From JBGCED01 sp045106055 (GTDB taxonomy: Bacteria; Pseudomonadota; Alphaproteobacteria; CBDDJK01): DNA of 14,801 nucleotides. The position numbers and the translations under genes are program-made. The DNA lies in contig JBGCED010000052.1 in assembly GCA_045106055.1 (NCBI GenBank), positions 1 through 14,801 of the forward strand, written 5' to 3'. This document shows positions 7,038 to 14,646 of this stretch, piece by piece; the first letter of the stretch is position 1, and every line of letters starts with the position of its first letter. Under the pieces are notes generated by a model. The model made no database searches, was not told the origin of the DNA, and saw only the letters and a program-made list of their open reading frames with translations.

Positions 7038-8488
7038 TAAACAACCGCTCCCGCTGAAAGATAGGTGGTTTTTACGATTGTATAAAATTCAGCTGCCGCC
7101 TTGCCTTGTTCGCGCGGCCCATAAGAACTATGCCCCCGCCCACCAAATGGCACATGATAATCCGTACCAGCTGTTGGTAAATTAACAGTCACCACGCCTG
7201 TTTTGGCATGATCACGAAAATAATGGGCGCGCGCAAGGCTTTTGGTGATAATGCCCGAAGTTAGCCCAAAATCCGTATCATTGACGGTTGCAACCGCTTG
7301 TTCCAGCGTATCCGTTTTGATGATTGCGGTAAGCGGCGCAAACATTTCTTCGCGGTTAATCCGCATTTGATTGTTGCTATTGATGAAAATGCCTGGTGAC
7401 ATATAATGCCCTTGATGTTTCATCTCCAGCCTTTGACCGCCGCAGACAAGCTCTGCGCCTTCCGCCGTTCCAATCTTGACATATTCCAAATTTTCAGCAA
7501 GCTGGGCCTCGCTGACGGCTGGCCCCATTTGTGTGCCTTCTTCAAGCGCATGCCCCACCTTTAACGCATTGGTTGCGGTGATCATGCGGGCGATAAATTC
7601 ATCATAAATCCCAGCATCCACAATGATCCGTGATGATGCGGTGCATTTCTGGCCCGTTCCGCCAAAAGCCCCGCCAACCGCTGCGCCAACCGCAATGTCT
7701 AAATCCGCATCATCCATCACGACAAGCGCATTTTTTGACCCCATTTCCATTTGAATGCGCGTGAAATTCTGAATTGCGCCTTGGGCAATTTGCTGCCCAA
7801 CTGGCACAGAGCCTGTAAAGCTGATGGCATTTATGCCCTTATGTTCCACCAGCTTTTGCCCAATGCTGCTGCCAGATCCCATGACCAGTGAAAATAAGCC
7901 TTTTGGAATGTCTTGGCGCGCGATAATTTCGCTAAGCGCATAAGCAGATGCAGGGGTAAGATTGGCAGGTTTCCAAATTACAGCATTGCCGTAACATAAA
8001 GCAGGGGCGATTTTCCAAGATGCGGTTGCGGTTGGAAAATTCCACGGGCTGATGACGCCAACGACCCCAACAGGTTCGCGGCGCACATCAATATCAACGC
8101 CCGCGCGCACACTGGTTGCATTTTCACCCAGCTGGCGCAAGGTTTCTGCTGCGTAATAGGTAAAAAACTGCCCCGCGCGGTAAATCTCGCCCTTGCCCTC
8201 GGCAAAAGGTTTGCCCTCTTCTTCGCTAAGCAGCCGCCCCAATTCTTCGCAGCGCGCCATTAATTCATTACCAATATTCATCAATACGGCTTGCTTGCGC
8301 TCCAGCCCATAAGCTTGCCATTGTTTTTGTGCCTGTATCGCAGCATCAACCGCTTTATTTAGCTGATCCTCATTCGCTTGGGCATAAAGCCCAATGATGT
8401 TGCTGGTATCAGATGGGTTTATATTTTCAACCGAGTCACTGCCTGAAACCCATTCGCCTGCGATATAGTTGTGATAATCTTTTGCCAT
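7037..8488 (-). CDS. NAD(P)-dependent aldehyde dehydrogenase, ketoglutarate-semialdehyde-type
   Basis: This 483-residue enzyme oxidises an aldehyde to a carboxylate in the cytoplasm. The full ALDH set is present: PWNFP (148-152, N150), WKPAN (172-176, K173), FTGS (224-227), general base E248 in MEMGSKN, catalytic C282 in GTGQKCTASSR (277-287), and EMFAP (381-385, with E381). The GQKCTASSR pattern and the C-terminal SSYGPREQG (454-462) resemble the YcbD-like 2,5-dioxovalerate (alpha-ketoglutarate semialdehyde) dehydrogenases, so a semialdehyde leading to a dicarboxylic acid is a reasonable but unproven substrate. It is the first gene of the operon, with a strong Shine-Dalgarno sequence (AAGGAA, 8494-8499) 5 bases before the ATG. 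A promoter lies at 8519-8547. Confidence 0.93.
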   Translation of the reverse strand: MAKDYHNYIAGEWVSGSDSVENINPSDTSNIIGLYAQANEDQLNKAVDAAIQAQKQWQAYGLERKQAVLMNIGNELMARCEELGRLLSEEEGKPFAEGKGEIYRAGQFFTYYAAETLRQLGENATSVRAGVDIDVRREPVGVVGVISPWNFPTATASWKIAPALCYGNAVIWKPANLTPASAYALSEIIARQDIPKGLFSLVMGSGSSIGQKLVEHKGINAISFTGSVPVGQQIAQGAIQNFTRIQMEMGSKNALVVMDDADLDIAVGAAVGGAFGGTGQKCTASSRIIVDAGIYDEFIARMITATNALKVGHALEEGTQMGPAVSEAQLAENLEYVKIGTAEGAELVCGGQRLEMKHQGHYMSPGIFINSNNQMRINREEMFAPLTAIIKTDTLEQAVATVNDTDFGLTSGIITKSLARAHYFRDHAKTGVVTVNLPTAGTDYHVPFGGRGHSSYGPREQGKAAAEFYTIVKTTYLSAGAVV

Positions 8489-8518
8489 GAAAATTCCTTA
8501 TGATTTTTAATAAAATTC

Positions 8519-8547
8519 ACCCTATCTTAACCCTAAATTTCTGTCAA
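8519..8547 (-). promoter_or_regulatory. Sigma70-type promoter of the aldehyde dehydrogenase to BCCT operon
   Basis: On the minus strand a perfect -35 box TTGACA (8542-8547) is followed after 17 bases by TAGGGT (8519-8524), which keeps the T, A and final T of the -10 consensus. Transcription would begin near 8512, giving a leader of about 24 bases that carries the AAGGAA ribosome binding site. An inverted-repeat arm (8556-8573) ends 8 bases upstream of the -35 box, where a regulator or hairpin could act. Confidence 0.6.
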
Positions 8548-8555
8548 TATGTTTG

Positions 8556-8740
8556 ATGTTTGGCGTTCAAACGGCATCTCTGTATAGTATTAGGGCTTTA
8601 CGCCAAACATAAACTTAACAAGCGCGACTGCGCGCCGCCGCTAATGCGGCGTAAAGCCTGCGTGGCGTTTGAACGCCAAACATAAAAAGATCGCGCCGCC
8701 GCTATATATATTCACGGATTTCTAAACACCAAACATAACG
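8556..8740. repeat. Intergenic multi-hairpin repeat cluster (one full copy plus fragments)
   Basis: A complete 62-base unit at 8621-8682 holds three small hairpins in a row: GCGCG/CGCGC with an ACTG loop, CGCCGC/GCGGCG with a TAAT loop, and TGGCGT/ACGCCA with a TTGA loop. Bases 8621-8676 match 55 of 56 with the copy at 14746-14801. Fragments surround it. An 18-base inverted arm (8556-8573) pairs exactly with 8666-8683. An 11-base arm (8594-8604) pairs exactly with 8648-8658. CGCGCCGCCGCTA recurs at 8631-8643 and 8692-8704. CCAAACATAA recurs at 8603-8612, 8676-8685 and 8729-8738. Together they fill most of the 296-base divergent gap. No coding frame or tRNA is seen there. Confidence 0.85.
8560..8588 (+). 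promoter_or_regulatory. Possible upstream plus-strand promoter
   Basis: TTGGCG (8560-8565) and TATAGT (8583-8588) are 17 bases apart on the plus strand. If used, the RNA would start near 8595 and carry the repeat hairpins in a leader of about 190 bases before the 825-residue gene. The -35 overlaps the inverted-repeat arm, so the match may be chance. Confidence 0.3.
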
Positions 8741-8749
8741 CAAACAAAC

Positions 8750-8778
8750 TTGACCGCATAAGGCTGGGTCAATATAAA
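8750..8778 (+). promoter_or_regulatory. Promoter giving a likely leaderless mRNA
   Basis: TTGACC (8750-8755) and TATAAA (8773-8778) are separated by exactly 17 bases. The usual start point, 7 bases after the -10 box, falls on the A of the ATG at 8785. No Shine-Dalgarno sequence precedes that ATG, which agrees with a leaderless transcript. Confidence 0.55.
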
Positions 8779-8784
8779 GTCCTT

Positions 8785-11262
8785 ATGATAAAAAGCCCGC
8801 CCCATAATATAGATTCCTCGGATTCCTTAGATTCATTTGCAGCATGGCACCATGATATTCATAATTTGATCGGTCTTTATAAAGGCTATGTTGAATTGTT
8901 GGCAAAGCCCGATCTTGCACCAGAAAAGCGCGCGGAATATGCAAATATTCTACAGAAAAATTTTGATCTATTGCAGCTTATGGTGGGGTGCGATCAAGCC
9001 TTATATGATATAAATCATATTTTTAAAGGGCTAACGCCGCTTGACTATCTTGGGCATTTATCCAGCCTATATCAGCTTAAAATGATAGGTAAAGCACAAG
9101 ATATAGCGATTCATTGCGCGTTTGACCGCGAATTAATTCCCTTAAAATGGCGCTATGTGCTTGATGATAAAGAACGGCTTGCAAGCTTTCATCGGATTGT
9201 GTCAAATTTAATTGATAATGCGGTGCGCCATGGCGATTCTGATTCAAAGATCAGGGTTCATGTGATGGCGGATGGGCTGTGGGTTGCAAATGACATGAAT
9301 GAAGCAACCGCCAGCGCAGGGCAGGGCAGTATGGGCGAGAAAATCGCCCGCAACCATTCAGAAGATCATGGGTTTGAACTTACCCTTTATCAAGATCATC
9401 ACCCGCAATCGGGGCGCAGCCATGCTGCGCTGGTCGCATTGCCGCCTTTGCCCGAAGATCAGCTGGATGCAGCGCAAATGAACGCCTTGGCGGATCAGCG
9501 CATTCAAGCCTTTATTGCTTATGCCCCCGCCAAGGGGGATACGCAGCAAGCCCTAGCGCAAGCCGCAAAAGATGCGTTTAACAAACAAGATTATGGGGAT
9601 GCGCTGGCGCAATTTTCGCATGTGATCCATAGAGGAGAGGAGGATCGTGATATATGGCTGCATCTTGCCTCAACTTTGGCGGCGATGGGCGATATTGCGG
9701 CTGCAAAACAAGGCTTTAGACTTGCTTTATTTAAAAAGGCGCGTCCGCTATATGCGCGGTTGGGGCTGATGCGCCTTGCCTTGCAGCAAGCAGCATGGAT
9801 GGAAGCGCTTGCCGAACTTGAGCAGATGGCAGCCTATGCAAAAAAACATGCCATCAGCTTTGAACAGGGGATGAAATTTGCGGGTGATTTCCATGACCAA
9901 TTATTATCGATAAATCCTGCTGCGCCGCCTTTTATCCTAAGGCGGATATTGGAAGCTGGAAAGGGCTTATCCCCTGCCAGCAAACAATATTTGGCGAATC
10001 GCGCCCGTATTTATCGCGCAAAAGGATTTAATGATCACGATGTGATGCAGGTTGATTTATGGTTAAGCCTATATATGGCAGAGCGCGATTATATAAAGGC
10101 AAGCGCCTTGCTTGAACGCCATTTAAAAATCATGCCCAATAACATATCCTTCATTGCAAATCATGCCCAGCTTTTAACCTATCAAGGCGAATATCAAGCT
10201 GCTTATGATTGCTTAAATGCTGCAATTTTAAAATTTGGGGCGCAGCCTGCGTTAATTTCGCAGCTTGGCTATGTTCAAATTCATTATGGAAATTACAAGG
10301 ATGGCTATCAAAATTGCGCGCTTGCATGGGATCACCCTGAATTTATGGCTTCGGATATTTCTGTGAATCCTGTTATTTTAAGCCGCCCGCGCCTTACCAA
10401 AGATACGGATATTAAGGATAAAACTATTCTGATCTTTGTGCGCCAAGGCTTTGGCAATATGATCCAATATATGCGCTTTATATCAGCGCTAAAGGATTTA
10501 TCGCCCAAAGCATTAATGCTAATATCAACCCCAGATAAGCAAGCCATTCGCACTTATTTCAAACAAACCGTGCCAGAATTAACCATAATTGATCAGCCAG
10601 ATCGAAATTTGCAAGCAGATTATTGGGTTGTGAATGAACATCTGCCCGCTTTTTTTGGCGTGAACAGCATCAAGGATATTCCAAGCCCGCTTGAAGCTGT
10701 ACCAGATCAGCAACGCGTTCATTATTGGCAGCAATGGCTGGATCAAAAAATACCCGCCACAGCCATCAAGATCGCAATTGCGGTTGGCGGGGAACGCAGC
10801 AATCATAATGATTCATTAAGATCAATGAAGCTTGAAATGCTGTATGATGCGCTTAATGATCATCTTGGCAGCAAGGCATGCTTGATCAATTTGCAAAGCT
10901 GGTTGCTGCAAGCAGATCAAGATTTTATCAATGCGCATGATGAAGTGCTTGACCCGATGCCTGAAATTGTTGATTTTATGGATAGTGTTGCCTTATTAAG
11001 CCATGTTGATTTGGTGATTGCGGTGGATAGCGGGCTTGTGCATTTGGCAGCAAGCCAAGGGCTGCCCGTATGGGCAATGCTTTATGATCCGCCTGAATAT
11101 CGCTGGCCGGCAACAGGCAGCGATTATGGCTGGTATCCAAGTTTGAAGCTTTACCGCCAGCAAGGGCGGGGCATTGATCAGCAAGGCGATTGGCAAGCGG
11201 TATTATCGCAAATCAGCCATGATTTAGGGCATTTTATTAAAGAATATAAACATAATGAGTGA
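8785..11262 (+). CDS. Histidine-kinase-like / TPR / glycosyltransferase fusion protein
   Basis: This 825-residue soluble protein appears to have three parts. Residues 20-75 resemble a histidine-kinase dimerisation helix pair with an H box, HDIHNLIG (23-30), where H23 is the likely phosphoacceptor. Residues about 105-222 resemble an HATPase with an N box, RIVSNLIDNAVRHG (137-150), and a weak G2-like GQGSMG (179-184). The G1 box is degenerate: ND at 169-170 without the expected glycines. Residues about 255-515 are helical TPR-like repeats. Residues about 545-810 match the GT-B end of TPR-linked GT9/GT41-like transferases: RQGFGNMIQYMRF (553-565), RSMKLEMLYDAL (679-690), DLVIAVDSGLVHLA (742-755), RW (773-774), GWYPS (782-786) and YRQ (790-792). 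No signal peptide or membrane segment is seen. It overlaps uppP by 8 bases, suggesting a role in surface glycan or protein glycosylation. The weak translation signal and leaderless promoter support the ATG at 8785. Confidence 0.85.
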   Translation: MIKSPPHNIDSSDSLDSFAAWHHDIHNLIGLYKGYVELLAKPDLAPEKRAEYANILQKNFDLLQLMVGCDQALYDINHIFKGLTPLDYLGHLSSLYQLKMIGKAQDIAIHCAFDRELIPLKWRYVLDDKERLASFHRIVSNLIDNAVRHGDSDSKIRVHVMADGLWVANDMNEATASAGQGSMGEKIARNHSEDHGFELTLYQDHHPQSGRSHAALVALPPLPEDQLDAAQMNALADQRIQAFIAYAPAKGDTQQALAQAAKDAFNKQDYGDALAQFSHVIHRGEEDRDIWLHLASTLAAMGDIAAAKQGFRLALFKKARPLYARLGLMRLALQQAAWMEALAELEQMAAYAKKHAISFEQGMKFAGDFHDQLLSINPAAPPFILRRILEAGKGLSPASKQYLANRARIYRAKGFNDHDVMQVDLWLSLYMAERDYIKASALLERHLKIMPNNISFIANHAQLLTYQGEYQAAYDCLNAAILKFGAQPALISQLGYVQIHYGNYKDGYQNCALAWDHPEFMASDISVNPVILSRPRLTKDTDIKDKTILIFVRQGFGNMIQYMRFISALKDLSPKALMLISTPDKQAIRTYFKQTVPELTIIDQPDRNLQADYWVVNEHLPAFFGVNSIKDIPSPLEAVPDQQRVHYWQQWLDQKIPATAIKIAIAVGGERSNHNDSLRSMKLEMLYDALNDHLGSKACLINLQSWLLQADQDFINAHDEVLDPMPEIVDFMDSVALLSHVDLVIAVDSGLVHLAASQGLPVWAMLYDPPEYRWPATGSDYGWYPSLKLYRQQGRGIDQQGDWQAVLSQISHDLGHFIKEYKHNE

Positions 11263-12100
11263 GTTACAAATCATCATCCTAGCCTTTGTTCAAGGGGTCA
11301 CTGAATTTCTGCCGATCAGCTCATCAGGGCATTTGGCGGTATTATCGCCCTTAATGAATTGGCAAGATCAAGGGTTGGGCTTTGACATTAGCGTTCATGT
11401 CGGCACATTGTTTGCGGTGCTGGTATTTTGCCGTGCGCAATTATGGATAATGATTAAAGGGTGCATAGAAACCATTGCCACCAGAAGCTTAAATGCTGGT
11501 TTTATGCTTGCTTTGATGTTGGTAATTGCAACCTTGCCCATTATTTTTGCAGGATTCCTGTTAAAAGATATGGTGGAAATGCTGCTGCGCAATATGTATA
11601 TTATTGCCAGCACAACCTTGATCTTTGGGATTTTGCTGGGGATCGCCGATCGTAAAAACAACCCTCAGCCCGTTATAATGGAAAAGATGGGCTGGCGGCA
11701 GGCTTTGGCGATTGGCGCAATGCAAATCTTGGCTTTGGTGCCAGGGGTCAGCCGTTCTGGGATCACCATCACCGCCGCATTGATGCTTGGCTTTGACCGT
11801 AAATCATCGGCAAATTTCAGCTTTTTATTATCCATCCCCACCATTTTGGGCGCAGCAACCTTGTTGCTGGTTGATCTTTATCAGCAAAATAAGGGTGCAT
11901 CACAAGAAGCCGAGCGCGCTATCGCAATTCAAGACATGATTCATTATATGATGGGGGCAGGGATTGCGGCAATCATTGCGCTTTTATCGATGCGCTTGCT
12001 GATGGCGTGGCTATCAAAATCGGGTTTTATGCCTTTTGTGATTTATCGCATTGCGCTTGGTTTGTTTTTGCTATTCTATGCCCAATATTTTTTAAGATAA
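11255..12100 (+). CDS. uppP: Undecaprenyl-diphosphatase (BacA/UppP)
   Basis: This 281-residue inner-membrane enzyme removes a phosphate from undecaprenyl diphosphate to recycle the lipid carrier for peptidoglycan and other surface polymers. It also gives bacitracin tolerance in the family. Both signature motifs are complete: QGVTEFLPISSSGHL (13-27, with E17 and H26) and PGVSRSG (163-169, with R167). The first Glu of the E. coli EGLTEF motif is Gln here (Q13), as I recall for many members. About eight hydrophobic segments and the length are normal. The ATG lies inside the stop region of the fusion gene (ATGAGTGA), so translation is probably coupled and the two form an operon. No hairpin terminator follows. 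Confidence 0.97.
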   Translation: MSELQIIILAFVQGVTEFLPISSSGHLAVLSPLMNWQDQGLGFDISVHVGTLFAVLVFCRAQLWIMIKGCIETIATRSLNAGFMLALMLVIATLPIIFAGFLLKDMVEMLLRNMYIIASTTLIFGILLGIADRKNNPQPVIMEKMGWRQALAIGAMQILALVPGVSRSGITITAALMLGFDRKSSANFSFLLSIPTILGAATLLLVDLYQQNKGASQEAERAIAIQDMIHYMMGAGIAAIIALLSMRLLMAWLSKSGFMPFVIYRIALGLFLLFYAQYFLR

Positions 12101-12106
12101 TCCTGT

Positions 12107-12134
12107 TTGAAAAATGATAAGAATAGGTTATATT
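12107..12134 (+). promoter_or_regulatory. Likely promoter of the FAH-family gene
   Basis: TTGAAA (12107-12112) and TATATT (12129-12134) are 16 bases apart, just after the uppP stop. Transcription would start near 12141, giving a leader of about 29 bases that carries GGAG at 12157-12160, 9 bases before the ATG at 12170. This argues for the gene having its own promoter and for the downstream start codon. Confidence 0.5.
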
Positions 12135-12169
12135 CACAATATTACTTAATTTATATGGAGTTTATTCCT

Positions 12170-12868
12170 ATGTCTGCTGATAATATGATTTTTGAGCCTG
12201 CCCCGATTGTGACTGTGCCAATTAAGGGCAGCGATCAGCTGTTTCCCGTGCGCCGCATCTATTGTGTTGGTCAAAATTACGCAGATCACACGAAAGAAAT
12301 GGGCGGGACGCCAGGGCTTAATAAGCCTGTATTTTTTTCAAAACCAGCGGATGCGATTGTGCCGCCCACGGTCTCCAAAGTGCATTACCCGCCAAAGACA
12401 AGCGAACTTCATCACGAGGTTGAGCTGGTGGTAGCCCTTGGCAAAGGGGGCAAGAATATTGGTGAATATGCGGCCTTTTCTCATATTTTTGGCTATGCGA
12501 TTGGGGTGGATTTAACCCGCCGTGATAAGCAAGCCGAAGCAAAGGCAAAAGGGATGCCTTGGGATTTGGCAAAGGGGTTTGACGAATCCGCGCCAATTAG
12601 CCATATTTACCCTGTAGCAACAGTGGGGCAGCGCCAACAGGGCTTTATTAAATTGCGGGTGAATGGCAGGGTGAAACAAGAAAGCGATCTGTCGCTGATG
12701 ATGATGAAGGTTGCAAAAATCATTGCCGAACTTTCAAGCGAAGTCACGCTGGCAGCAGGGGATTTGATCTTTACAGGAACACCCGCAGGGGTGGGGCCGC
12801 TTCAGCGCGGGGATAAGGTTGATGCCGCGATTGAGGGGCTTGGCGATCACCAATTTGAAATGATTTAA
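12170..12868 (+). CDS. Fumarylacetoacetate hydrolase family protein, fumarylpyruvate hydrolase-like
   Basis: This 232-residue cytoplasmic enzyme belongs to the family that cleaves C-C bonds in acyl pyruvates or decarboxylates and isomerises them. Visible are VRRIYCVGQNYADH (27-40), FFSKPADAIV (55-64), the metal motif HHEVELV (81-87, E83 and E85), GVDLTRRD (112-119, D114), the catalytic-type Lys in AKGFDESAP (134-142) and TGTPAGVGP (202-210). The RRDKQ, GMPWDLAKGFD and TGTPAGVG pattern resembles NagK-type fumarylpyruvate hydrolases, but family assignments by substrate are unreliable. No other aromatic-ring genes lie nearby. I chose the ATG at 12170 because GGAG lies 9 bases upstream and the family normally begins close to it. 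A TTG at 12107 would add 21 unlikely residues and overlap the promoter. Confidence 0.88.
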   Translation: MSADNMIFEPAPIVTVPIKGSDQLFPVRRIYCVGQNYADHTKEMGGTPGLNKPVFFSKPADAIVPPTVSKVHYPPKTSELHHEVELVVALGKGGKNIGEYAAFSHIFGYAIGVDLTRRDKQAEAKAKGMPWDLAKGFDESAPISHIYPVATVGQRQQGFIKLRVNGRVKQESDLSLMMMKVAKIIAELSSEVTLAAGDLIFTGTPAGVGPLQRGDKVDAAIEGLGDHQFEMI

Positions 12869-12908
12869 CGCCCTTAATCTTTCCCATATCTTCCATTAAG
12901 ATTTTATG

Positions 12909-12938
12909 TTGCGGGTTGATCAATCTTAACCCGATTAT
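12909..12938 (+). promoter_or_regulatory. Weak possible promoter before leuA
   Basis: TTGCGG (12909-12914) and GATTAT (12933-12938) are 18 bases apart in the 92-base gap before leuA. The match is modest. The gap shows no leader peptide rich in leucine codons and no clear attenuator. AAGGA (12947-12951), 9 bases before the ATG at 12961, is the ribosome binding site. Confidence 0.3.
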
Positions 12939-12960
12939 AAACAGTCAAGGATTAAACTTT

Positions 12961-14646
12961 ATGAAACCTGCGAAGCAGCCATCAATGCCAATTCATCGCT
13001 ATGCCATGTATGAACAGGTTGCGCTGGAAAACCGTGTTTGGCCATCCAAAATCATTACCACAGCCCCGATCTGGTGTTCGGTCGATTTGCGCGATGGCAA
13101 TCAAGCTTTGATTGAACCAATGGGCGCAGAGCGTAAATTGCGCATGTTTAAATTGCTGGTGGAGATGGGCTATAAACAGATTGAAATTGGCTTTCCTTCA
13201 GCATCGCAAACCGATTTTGACTTTGCCCGCTTATTGATTACGCAAGATCATATTCCAGATGATGTCACCGTCCAAGTGCTGACCCAAGCGCGCGCAGAAT
13301 TAATTGAACGCACTTTTCAATCCCTAGAGGGGGCAAAGCGCGCCATCGTTCATGTCTATAATTCAACTTCAACCATTCAGCGCAAGGTCGTGTTTCGCCA
13401 AGATCGCGCGGGGATTAAGCAAATTGCGGTTGATGGTGCAAGCTTGCTTGTAAAACATGCGGCGCGCTACCCAGATACCAAATGGCAATTTCAATATTCG
13501 CCTGAAAGCTTTACCCAAACCGAATTGGATTATGCGCTGGAAGTATGCGAAGCGGTGATGGATGTTTGGCAATCCACGCCCGACAATCCATGCATCATTA
13601 ATTTGCCCGCAACGGTTGAGGTTGCCATGCCAAATATTTTTGCAGATCAAGTTGAATGGATGCACCGCAATTTTACGCGGCGCGATTCGCTTATTTTGTC
13701 TGTTCACCCGCATAATGATCGCGGGACAGGGGTTGCTGCTGCTGAATTTGCACAAATGGCGGGCGCAGACCGCGTGGAGGGCACTTTGTTTGGCAATGGC
13801 GAGCGCACGGGCAATGTTGATCTGGTCACGCTGGGCATGAATATGGTTGCAACAGGCATTGATGCGGGAATTGATTTTTCAAATATCCCGCAAATCCGCA
13901 AGACGGTTGAATATTGCAACCAGTTGCCAGTCCATCCGCGCCATCCTTATGGCGGGGATTTGGTCTTTACCGCTTTTTCTGGCAGCCATCAAGATGCGAT
14001 CAAAAAAGGGCTTAATTACAGCGAAACCTTGAATGATGATAAATGGGATGTGCCTTATTTGCCGATTGATCCAAGCGATGTTGGTGCAAGCTATGAAGCG
14101 GTGATCAGGGTCAATTCACAATCAGGAAAAGGCGGCATTGCCTTTTTGCTGGAACAGGATTACGGCATTAAATTACCGCGCAATTTGCAAATTGAATTTT
14201 CAGGCATTGTGCAGGCGATTGCCGATCAATCGGGCTTAGAATTATCCGCGCAGGCGATTTATCAAGCCTTTAGCGATACTTATTTAAATGCAAATGCGCC
14301 CTATCGCTTTGTGGATCATGTGACCCATTATGATAGTGATCAATATGAATTAAGAATCATTGAAGCGCAGGTGGAAAAATCAGGAAAATCCTTGCAATTA
14401 TCCGCCAAAGGCACAGGGCCGATTGATGCCTATATCCATGCCCTTAATAAAGATGCAAATTTGGATATTGAAATTATGGATTATTCAGAACATGCGATTG
14501 GCAAGGGCGCAAATGCGCAAGCCATTGCCTATGTTGAGGTGTTGCTGCCCAATAAACGCAAAATTTTTGGTGCTGGGGTGCATAAAAACATTGTTTCAGC
14601 GTCGCTGCATGCGGTGACCAGCGCGGTTAACCGCGCACTTGAATAA
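12961..14646 (+). CDS. leuA: 2-isopropylmalate synthase
   Basis: This 561-residue enzyme condenses acetyl-CoA with 2-oxoisovalerate, the first committed step of leucine synthesis. The DRE-TIM catalytic domain shows DLRDGNQAL (42-50, R44 and D45), EIGFPSASQTDFD (75-87), the metal-binding HPHNDRG (249-255, H249 and H251) and GNGERTGNVDLVTL (278-291). Residues about 430-561 fit the LeuA regulatory/dimer domain that binds leucine, with GTGPIDAY (484-491) and the terminal KNIVSASLHAVTSAVNRALE (542-561). The WPSKIITTAPIW start and overall size match the longer LeuA form seen in many proteobacteria and actinobacteria. I use the ATG at 12961, not the one at 12916, because AAGGA sits 9 bases upstream and the family begins near this point. 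The stop codon is the first part of the downstream repeat. Confidence 0.96.
   Translation: MKPAKQPSMPIHRYAMYEQVALENRVWPSKIITTAPIWCSVDLRDGNQALIEPMGAERKLRMFKLLVEMGYKQIEIGFPSASQTDFDFARLLITQDHIPDDVTVQVLTQARAELIERTFQSLEGAKRAIVHVYNSTSTIQRKVVFRQDRAGIKQIAVDGASLLVKHAARYPDTKWQFQYSPESFTQTELDYALEVCEAVMDVWQSTPDNPCIINLPATVEVAMPNIFADQVEWMHRNFTRRDSLILSVHPHNDRGTGVAAAEFAQMAGADRVEGTLFGNGERTGNVDLVTLGMNMVATGIDAGIDFSNIPQIRKTVEYCNQLPVHPRHPYGGDLVFTAFSGSHQDAIKKGLNYSETLNDDKWDVPYLPIDPSDVGASYEAVIRVNSQSGKGGIAFLLEQDYGIKLPRNLQIEFSGIVQAIADQSGLELSAQAIYQAFSDTYLNANAPYRFVDHVTHYDSDQYELRIIEAQVEKSGKSLQLSAKGTGPIDAYIHALNKDANLDIEIMDYSEHAIGKGANAQAIAYVEVLLPNKRKIFGAGVHKNIVSASLHAVTSAVNRALE

Noticed and set aside
8556..8683. MITE or insertion sequence with terminal inverted repeats
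   Set aside because: The ends are inverted, but no target-site duplication is visible, and the interior is made of the same small hairpin repeat with no coding frame. It is kept as a repeat cluster only.
12107..12169. TTG start giving a longer FAH-family protein
   Set aside because: It lies on a likely -35 box, adds residues unlike the family, and the ATG at 12170 has a proper ribosome binding site.
12877..12905. Hairpin terminator after the FAH-family gene
   Set aside because: The possible stem (AATCTT with AAGATT) is only 6 AT-rich pairs with a long loop.
12916..12960. Earlier ATG for leuA
   Set aside because: The 15 added residues do not look like LeuA, and AAGGA is correctly spaced only for the ATG at 12961.
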